Source of the DNA: CAZEFK01 sp964511405
GTDB lineage: Bacteria > Pseudomonadota > Alphaproteobacteria > Elsterales > Elsteraceae
Assembly (NCBI GenBank): GCA_964511405.1
Contig: CAZEFK010000146.1
Location: forward strand, 1 to 18,461
DNA length: 18,461 nt
Direction of reading: 5' to 3'
This document shows positions 12,719 through 18,461 of this stretch, in pieces (position 1 is the first letter of the stretch; every line of letters starts with the position of its first letter). The position numbers and the translations under genes were made by a program. Below the pieces are notes generated by a model. It worked only from the letters and a program-made list of their open reading frames with translations, made no database searches and was not told the origin of the DNA.

Positions 12719-14729
12719 ACCGAGCCTAGTCGGGCCGGCGGCTGCGGCTGACCAGGAGATTGCCCGGCTGAAGCGCCGGCTGATGCGGGAGGTTGCCGCG
12801 CGCAAAGATGCCGAAGCCATCGCCGAAAAGGGATTGCGCGATCTGTATCAGCGGCAGCAGGAAATTTCGCTGCTGGAGAGCATCGCCGTCGCCGCGAACC
12901 AAGCGGTCGAGATTGAGACGGCAATGGATCATGCGCTTGCTGCCGTGTGTCGTTTTGCCCATTGGCCGCTCGGCCATTTTCTTCTCGTCGACGAGAACAA
13001 GAAGAATACCCTTGTTTCGACGGACGTCTGGCATGACGAGAGCGGTGGACTGTATAGCGCGCTGCGCGACCTGACGGCCACAGTGCCATTTTGGGCCGAT
13101 ACTGGATTACCCGGACAGGCCTTCGCCACGGGCGCGCCGTGTTGGATCAATGTCGGCGCGCCCGATGAGGGGGTCGCCTATCCCCGGCTTCCCGAGATGG
13201 AGCGTGCGGGACTCCGGTCCCTGTTTGCCTTCCCGATCATGATCGGCAGCGAAGTCGTCGGCGTGCTGGAATTCTTCAGTCCGGAAGTGCAATCGCCGGA
13301 TCAGGCGTTGCTGCGCCTGATGACGCAGATCGGTACGCAGCTCGGTCGCGTCGTCGAGCGCCGCCGGGCCGAGGCCCGGTTGACGCATGATGCGCTGCAT
13401 GATCCGTTGACGCGTCTCGGTAATCGCAAACTGTTTCTCGATCGCCTAAATTACTTCATGCAGCGCAACGAGCGCGAGTCGGATTATCAATTTGCTGTCC
13501 TGTTCATTGATCTCGACCGCTTCAAGGCGATCAATGACGGGCTTGGTCACCAAGCCGGTGACGAGCTGATTGTCGCCACCGCCGAGCGGTTGGGGACCTG
13601 TCTGCGCAAGACCGATCTCGTCAGGGGCGGTCGTGCCGAAGCTGGCGGCGAGGACGATATCGTCGCCCGCCTCGGCGGTGACGAATTCACCATCCTGCTC
13701 GACGACATCATGAACCCCCAGGGACCGATCCGGGTCGCGGAGCGCATACTTGCCGCGCTGTCGGCCCCGTTCGAGATCGGGAACCAGCAGGTGTTCATCA
13801 CGGCCAGCATCGGCATCGCGCTCAGCGCCAGCGGATACGCGGACGTCCATGACATTCTGCGCGATGCCGATATTGCCATGTATCAGGCCAAGCAACACGG
13901 GCGCGCCCGCTGGGTGATGTTTGACCAGATCATGCAGGAGAAAGCGCTGCGCCGGCTGCGCATGGAGGCGGCGCTGCGGGTGGCGGTGCAGGAACACCAG
14001 CTGACTGTCAACTACCAGCCGATCGTCACGCCCGCGGACCGGCTGATCCGGGGCTTCGAAGCCTTGGTGCGCTGGAAGCATCCGGATTTCGGCATGGTGT
14101 CGCCGGTGGAGTTCATTCCGGTCGCCGAAGAAGCCGGGCTGATCGGTGACATTGGCGCTTGGGTGCTGTTGCAAGCCTGCACATGTCTGAAGCGATGGCA
14201 AAAGCAGCCGGGCTGCGCCCGCTTGACGATGAGCGTCAATCTCTCGGCCATCCAACTCGGCGACAACAAGCTGATCGAACAAGTTGCCCACGTCCTGAAG
14301 GAAACCGAAGTTGCGCCCGGGACCTTGAAGTTGGAGTTGACCGAGAGCGCGGTCATGGCCGATCCGGAACGTTCGCTCAAGATATTCCACGAGCTGAAGG
14401 CGCTCGGTGTTCAGCTCAGCCTGGACGATTTCGGAACCGGCTATTCCTCGCTGAGCCATTTGCGTCGTCTGCCCATCGATACCTTGAAGATCGATCGTTC
14501 TTTCGTCACCAATATGGATGGCGATGAAGATAAGCGCCGAATTGTCGAAGTGGTGGTGATGTTGGCGCGAACGATGGGGCTGGATGTGGTTGCCGAAGGC
14601 GCCGAAACCACTGCCGAAGTCGGCGCCCTGCGCGAAGTGGGGAGTGATTTCGTGCAGGGATATTATTACTTCAAGCCTTTGTCTGAAGACGATGCGGCCA
14701 ACGCGCTCGTAGGGCAATCGGCGCGCTGA
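12699..14729 (+). CDS. GAF-GGDEF-EAL cyclic-di-GMP enzyme, H-NOX partner
   Basis: This 676-residue protein probably makes and/or degrades cyclic-di-GMP under H-NOX control. In order it has an N-terminal coiled-coil (about 17-60), a GAF domain (about 60-215), GGDEF (about 225-390; intact GGDEF at 326-330) and EAL (about 410-665). EAL454-456, ELTES, DDFGTGYSS (from 576), LKIDRSF, VAEGAET and VQGYYYFKP are all present, so both active sites look complete. The RKTD I-site (303-306) lies 19 residues before GGDEF instead of the usual 5. The ATG at 12699 is inside the end of hnoX in another frame; the open frame begins earlier but that part only shadows hnoX. No transmembrane helices are seen. Confidence 0.95.
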   Translation: MSASTNEPSLVGPAAAADQEIARLKRRLMREVAARKDAEAIAEKGLRDLYQRQQEISLLESIAVAANQAVEIETAMDHALAAVCRFAHWPLGHFLLVDENKKNTLVSTDVWHDESGGLYSALRDLTATVPFWADTGLPGQAFATGAPCWINVGAPDEGVAYPRLPEMERAGLRSLFAFPIMIGSEVVGVLEFFSPEVQSPDQALLRLMTQIGTQLGRVVERRRAEARLTHDALHDPLTRLGNRKLFLDRLNYFMQRNERESDYQFAVLFIDLDRFKAINDGLGHQAGDELIVATAERLGTCLRKTDLVRGGRAEAGGEDDIVARLGGDEFTILLDDIMNPQGPIRVAERILAALSAPFEIGNQQVFITASIGIALSASGYADVHDILRDADIAMYQAKQHGRARWVMFDQIMQEKALRRLRMEAALRVAVQEHQLTVNYQPIVTPADRLIRGFEALVRWKHPDFGMVSPVEFIPVAEEAGLIGDIGAWVLLQACTCLKRWQKQPGCARLTMSVNLSAIQLGDNKLIEQVAHVLKETEVAPGTLKLELTESAVMADPERSLKIFHELKALGVQLSLDDFGTGYSSLSHLRRLPIDTLKIDRSFVTNMDGDEDKRRIVEVVVMLARTMGLDVVAEGAETTAEVGALREVGSDFVQGYYYFKPLSEDDAANALVGQSAR

Positions 14730-14822
14730 GGGCCAACACGGCTTTCGAACGACGCGCACCGATGAGTTTCGGCCGCCGTGCCGGTTCTACAGGGAGAGAC
14801 CACTCGCACCCTGGAGAGCAAG

Positions 14823-15568
14823 ATGGGTTCCCTGACAGGCAAGACCATGGCCGTGATCGGCGGCAGCCGCGGCGTCGGACGGCGGATCGTCGAGGTCGCC
14901 GCGCGTGAGGGCGCGCGCGTGCTGGCCGCGGCGCGGCAGGACGGGCCGTTGCGGCGCCTCGCCGAGGATGTCCCCGGCGCCGAGATCCTGCCGCTGGACG
15001 CCACCGACGAGGCCGCGCCCGGCCACCTCTTCGACGTGGTCGAGCCCGACATCCTGGTCGTGACCGCCGGCGTCTTCCCGCCCGCGGCCCCGCTGCACGA
15101 GCTGAGCTGGCCGGCGTTCGCCGCCAACTGGGAGGTCGACGTCCGCATCGCCTTCAACGTCGTCAAGGCGGCGCTGACGCGGCCGCTGCCGGCCGGCACC
15201 ACCGTGATCCTGGTGGCCAGCGGCGCCGCCATCGGCGGCTCGCCGATCTCGGGCGGCTATGCCGGCGCCAAGCGCACCCAGCTGTTCATTTCCAACTACG
15301 CCCAAAAGGAGTCGGATCGTCTGGGGCTGGGCCTGCGCTTTTCGGCCCTGGCGCCGCGGATCATGCCCGACACCGACCTGGGCCGGCATGCAACGGCCGG
15401 CTATGCCCGCTATCTCGGCCTCTCCGAGGCCGATTTCGTCGGCGGCATGGCGGCGGCGCCGAGTGCCGGCGATGTCGCCTCGGGCGTGCTGGAGCTGGCG
15501 GCGGACCCGGATCGCGCCAAGGGACGGGCGTTCGTGGTGTCCGGGACCGGGCTGGAGGCGGTGCCCGG

Positions 15569-15572
<4 letters not shown>
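14823..15572 (+). CDS. Short-chain dehydrogenase/reductase (SDR)
   Basis: This 249-residue Rossmann oxidoreductase has the cofactor loop GGSRGVG (13-19), VVTAG in place of NNAG, and the catalytic Ser133, Tyr146 and Lys150 (YAGAK), with classical spacing. An Arg after the glycine motif (R16) hints at NADP(H) preference. The substrate is unknown. The start is the ATG at 14823, preceded by GGAGAG; a GTG at 14778 would add 15 residues without a ribosome-binding site. The stop overlaps the sigma factor start as ATGA, so the two are translationally coupled. Confidence 0.92.
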
Positions 15573-16549
<977 letters not shown>

Positions 16550-16637
16550 GCGCGATGACGGCGACACGCTGCAGGGGTAATCAGGCGCTGCCGGCACGGG
16601 CTTCGCGGCGAGGCGGCCGGCGCGCCGGGGGGAGGCC

Positions 16638-17261
16638 ATGATCACCATCCACCATCTGGAGAACTCGCGCTCGCAGCGCATCGTCTGGCTCCTGGAGGAG
16701 CTGGACGAGCCCTACGAGCTGAAGCGTTATCGGCGCGGGCCCGACCTGCTGGCGCAGGCCGACTACCGGGCGCTGCACCCGTTCGCCCATGCTCCGGTCG
16801 TCACCGACGGCGATCTCACGCTTGTCGAGTCCGGGGCGATCGTCGAGTGGCTGCTGGCGCGGTACGGGGCCGGCCGGCTGGTGCCGACGCCGGGCAGCGT
16901 CGAGCACGCCCGCTATCTCCAGTGGCTGCACATCGCGGAAGGGACGGCGATGGCCAACCTGACTGCCGAGTGGATCGCCGAGCGGATCTCCGGCGCCGAC
17001 GACTCGCCACTCCGGCGCGTCTTCGCCGCACGGAACGACGAGATGCTGCGCTACCTCGACGCCGAGTTGTCGTCGCGGCCCTACCTCGCCGGCGCGGGGT
17101 TCACGGCTGCCGACATCATGCTCGACTACCCGCTCGTCTACGGTGAGCGGCGGGTCGGGCGCAGGCTGGAGGCATACCCGAACATCGCGGCCTTCCGCGG
17201 GCGGCTCACCAGTCGCCCGGCCTACCAGCGCGCCTTGGCGCGTGTCGGCGACGATCCGTGA
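16638..17261 (+). CDS. Glutathione S-transferase
   Basis: This 207-residue cytosolic GST has an N-terminal thioredoxin fold with NSRSQRIVWLLEEL, giving candidate glutathione-activating Ser10 or Ser12. It has the glutathione gamma-glutamyl binding motif ESGAI (E64-S65) and the cis-Pro in HAPVV. The helical C-terminal domain (about 85-207) includes PYLAGAGFTAADIML, the N-capping box region. The substrate is unknown; detoxification or stress defence is typical. GGGGGGAGG directly precedes the ATG at 16638. The 88 nt before it show no feature I can defend. It may be read through from the sigma factor gene. Confidence 0.93.
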   Translation: MITIHHLENSRSQRIVWLLEELDEPYELKRYRRGPDLLAQADYRALHPFAHAPVVTDGDLTLVESGAIVEWLLARYGAGRLVPTPGSVEHARYLQWLHIAEGTAMANLTAEWIAERISGADDSPLRRVFAARNDEMLRYLDAELSSRPYLAGAGFTAADIMLDYPLVYGERRVGRRLEAYPNIAAFRGRLTSRPAYQRALARVGDDP

Positions 17262-17263
17262 TG

Positions 17264-17281
17264 CTCACGGGCCGGCGTGAG
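17264..17281. terminator. Hairpin between convergent GST and propeller genes
   Basis: CTCACG (17264-17269) and CGTGAG (17276-17281) are perfect arms around GGCCGG, 3 nt after the GST stop. It could serve both strands. No T-run follows. Confidence 0.45.
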
Positions 17282-17298
17282 GTGGGGCTGTCGAGCGC

Positions 17299-17955
17299 TC
17301 AAGACGGCGGCCGACCAGTCCGCTGCTTCGGCCGGCGCACGGCGCGGACCTTGCCGCTGCTGCCGCCGCCGCAGAAGAAGCGGTCGCCGCCATCGGACTC
17401 CAGCCCCGAGACCACGATGCCGGACGGCAGCTCGAGCTGGTCCAGCACGCGGCCGCTCTCGGGGTCGACGCGGCGCAGGTCGCTCCGCTCCTCCTCCCAG
17501 GTCGCGTGCCACAGCTCGCCGTCGACCCAGGTCACGCCGGTGACGAAGCGGCTGCACTCGATGGTGCGGAGCACCGTCCCGGTCTCGGGATCGACCTGGC
17601 GGATCTTGCGCCCGCGATAGTCGCCCACCCACAGCGTCCCCTCGGCCCAGGCCATGCCGGAATCGCCGCCGCCGCTGGGCGCCGGGATGGTCGCCAGCAC
17701 CTTGCCGTTGTCGGGGTCGATCTTGTGGATGCGGTCCTCGGCGATCTGGAACAGGTGGCGGCCGTCGAAGGCGGTGCCGGCATGGGCGGCCACGGGCAGG
17801 GTGCGCTGCACCTGGCCGCTCGCCGGGTCCACGGCGCTCAAGCCGTCGCCGGCGGCGAGCCACACCTGGCGGCCGTCGAAGGTGACGCCATTGACGCGCT
17901 CGACGCCCTCGAAGGGGCCATATTCGGCCAGGATCTCGGCGGGGGATCGGGTCAT
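17299..17955 (-). CDS. Small beta-propeller (YncE/Vgb-like) protein
   Basis: This 218-residue protein has no signal peptide. It contains four copies of a blade motif near x-V/I-D-P-x-x-G-x-V-L (SAVDPASGQVQRTL, HKIDPDNGKVLATI, RQVDPETGTVLRTI, RRVDPESGRVLDQL), spaced about 45 residues and alternating with VTFDGRQVWLA-type strands. This is typical of PQQ-/SMP30-/YncE-like propellers. The function is unknown; four to five blades is short for a closed propeller, so it may dimerise. A perfect AGGAGG lies 6 nt before the ATG at 17955. It is 31 nt downstream of the HTH regulator on the same strand, so probably an operon. Confidence 0.82.
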   Translation of the reverse strand: MTRSPAEILAEYGPFEGVERVNGVTFDGRQVWLAAGDGLSAVDPASGQVQRTLPVAAHAGTAFDGRHLFQIAEDRIHKIDPDNGKVLATIPAPSGGGDSGMAWAEGTLWVGDYRGRKIRQVDPETGTVLRTIECSRFVTGVTWVDGELWHATWEEERSDLRRVDPESGRVLDQLELPSGIVVSGLESDGGDRFFCGGGSSGKVRAVRRPKQRTGRPPS

Positions 17956-17986
17956 GGAAACCTCCTGTCGGCTGATCCCTGGCAGC

Positions 17987-18461
17987 CTAGTCGCCGGTGA
18001 CCGGCGCCGGGAGCAACAAGGTTGTCGTGAAACCCGGGATCGGCGGCATCAGCCAGCGCCGCGCCCGGCCGCGGCCCACGGCCTGGGCCTTGCCCGCCGC
18101 GGCCAGGGCGTCCAGCGCCCGCTGCACCGTGCGCTGGCTGGCATCCAGCGCCAGTGCCAGGGCGGAGCTCGACCAGGACTCGCCATCGGCCAGCAGGGCC
18201 AGCACGGCGGTATGCGGCTCCTCGACCGGGCGCGCCAGCACCACGATCCGGCGTCCGGGCTGCGGCGCCAGGGCAAAGCCGCGGGCCGTGGCCTGCACAT
18301 CGGCCAGCGGCCCCAGCAGGCGCCGGAGCCGGCCGATCTCGACGCGCAGCCGCGCCCGGTGCGACTCGTCGGCGTGGCGGGCGCCGAACGCCCGCGCCAG
18401 CAGCGTGGCGCGCGGCACGTCGCCGGGCCAGGCCTCGCCCAGGGCGCGGGCCAGCGCGAAC
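17987..18461 (-). CDS. Winged-helix transcriptional regulator (5' end beyond window)
   Basis: The frame enters from the right edge and stops at TAG 17987; 158 codons are visible. The first part (EAWPGDVPRATLLARAFG..RLRVEIGRLRRLLG..VQATARGFAL) resembles a winged-helix C-terminal DNA-binding domain of the OmpR/SARP-like kind. A second HTH-like part (LLADGESWSSSALALALD followed by SQRTVQRALDALAAAG) looks like a separate wHTH, ending in GRGRARRWL. An internal GTG at 18418 is not a convincing start because coding continues upstream. It probably regulates the downstream propeller gene. Confidence 0.78.
   Translation of the reverse strand, partial: FALARALGEAWPGDVPRATLLARAFGARHADESHRARLRVEIGRLRRLLGPLADVQATARGFALAPQPGRRIVVLARPVEEPHTAVLALLADGESWSSSALALALDASQRTVQRALDALAAAGKAQAVGRGRARRWLMPPIPGFTTTLLLPAPVTGD

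Noticed and set aside
13446..14759. 437-codon minus-strand open frame opposite the GGDEF-EAL gene
   Set aside because: It is antisense to intact catalytic motifs, has no domain of its own and no ribosome-binding site.

Overview
This is a GC-rich bacterial chromosome segment, mostly about 70-80% GC where I hand-counted lines. Several traits suggest an alphaproteobacterium, possibly Rhodospirillales-like: the GC content, the gene families present, and many 1-4 bp start/stop overlaps. The taxonomic placement is inference; no rRNA or tRNA gene is present to anchor it. I count 20 protein genes, two of them cut by the window edges. I see no CRISPR array, insertion sequence, tRNA or integrase.

Layout. 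(a) 1-2577, minus strand: a glycine-zipper/SH3 lipoprotein (3' end off the left edge), then an AEC-family permease whose start overlaps the stop of an orphan ParA-type ATPase. (b) 2687-6202, plus strand: a tight four-gene run of Sua5-type tRNA threonylcarbamoylation enzyme, Tat-exported DUF547 protein, M14/aspartoacylase-like zinc deacylase and flavin reductase. It converges on ygfZ (6199-7071, minus), with the two stop codons overlapping inside one hairpin. (c) 7150-10215, plus strand: an exported TPR-like repeat protein, a WaaE-like GT2 and a GT4 glycosyltransferase (probably envelope glycan or LPS core), then a 70-residue lipoprotein. This run converges on a YcaD-like MFS permease (10222-11481, minus) through another hairpin that holds both stops. 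A small tautomerase (11631-11831, minus) follows. (d) 12179-14729, plus strand: an H-NOX haem nitric-oxide sensor overlapping a GAF-GGDEF-EAL protein. Composition drops to about 45-57% GC in hand-counted lines. (e) 14823-16549: an SDR oxidoreductase overlapping an extended ECF sigma factor with a SnoaL-like tail. (f) 16638-17261 is a glutathione S-transferase, convergent with (g) 17299-18461 (minus), a winged-helix regulator (5' end off the right edge) and a small beta-propeller protein.

The most notable system is the H-NOX/c-di-GMP pair. The sensor keeps the haem ligand His102, Pro115 and the Y131-S133-R135 motif. It has Leu rather than Tyr at position 140, which predicts NO selectivity over O2. 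It also carries a Cys138/His160/Cys163/Cys171 set matching the zinc/redox site described for Shewanella H-NOX. Its partner keeps both catalytic motifs, but its RxxD I-site is separated from GGDEF by 14 extra residues. The pair looks like a transferred NO and redox sensing module that controls cyclic-di-GMP.
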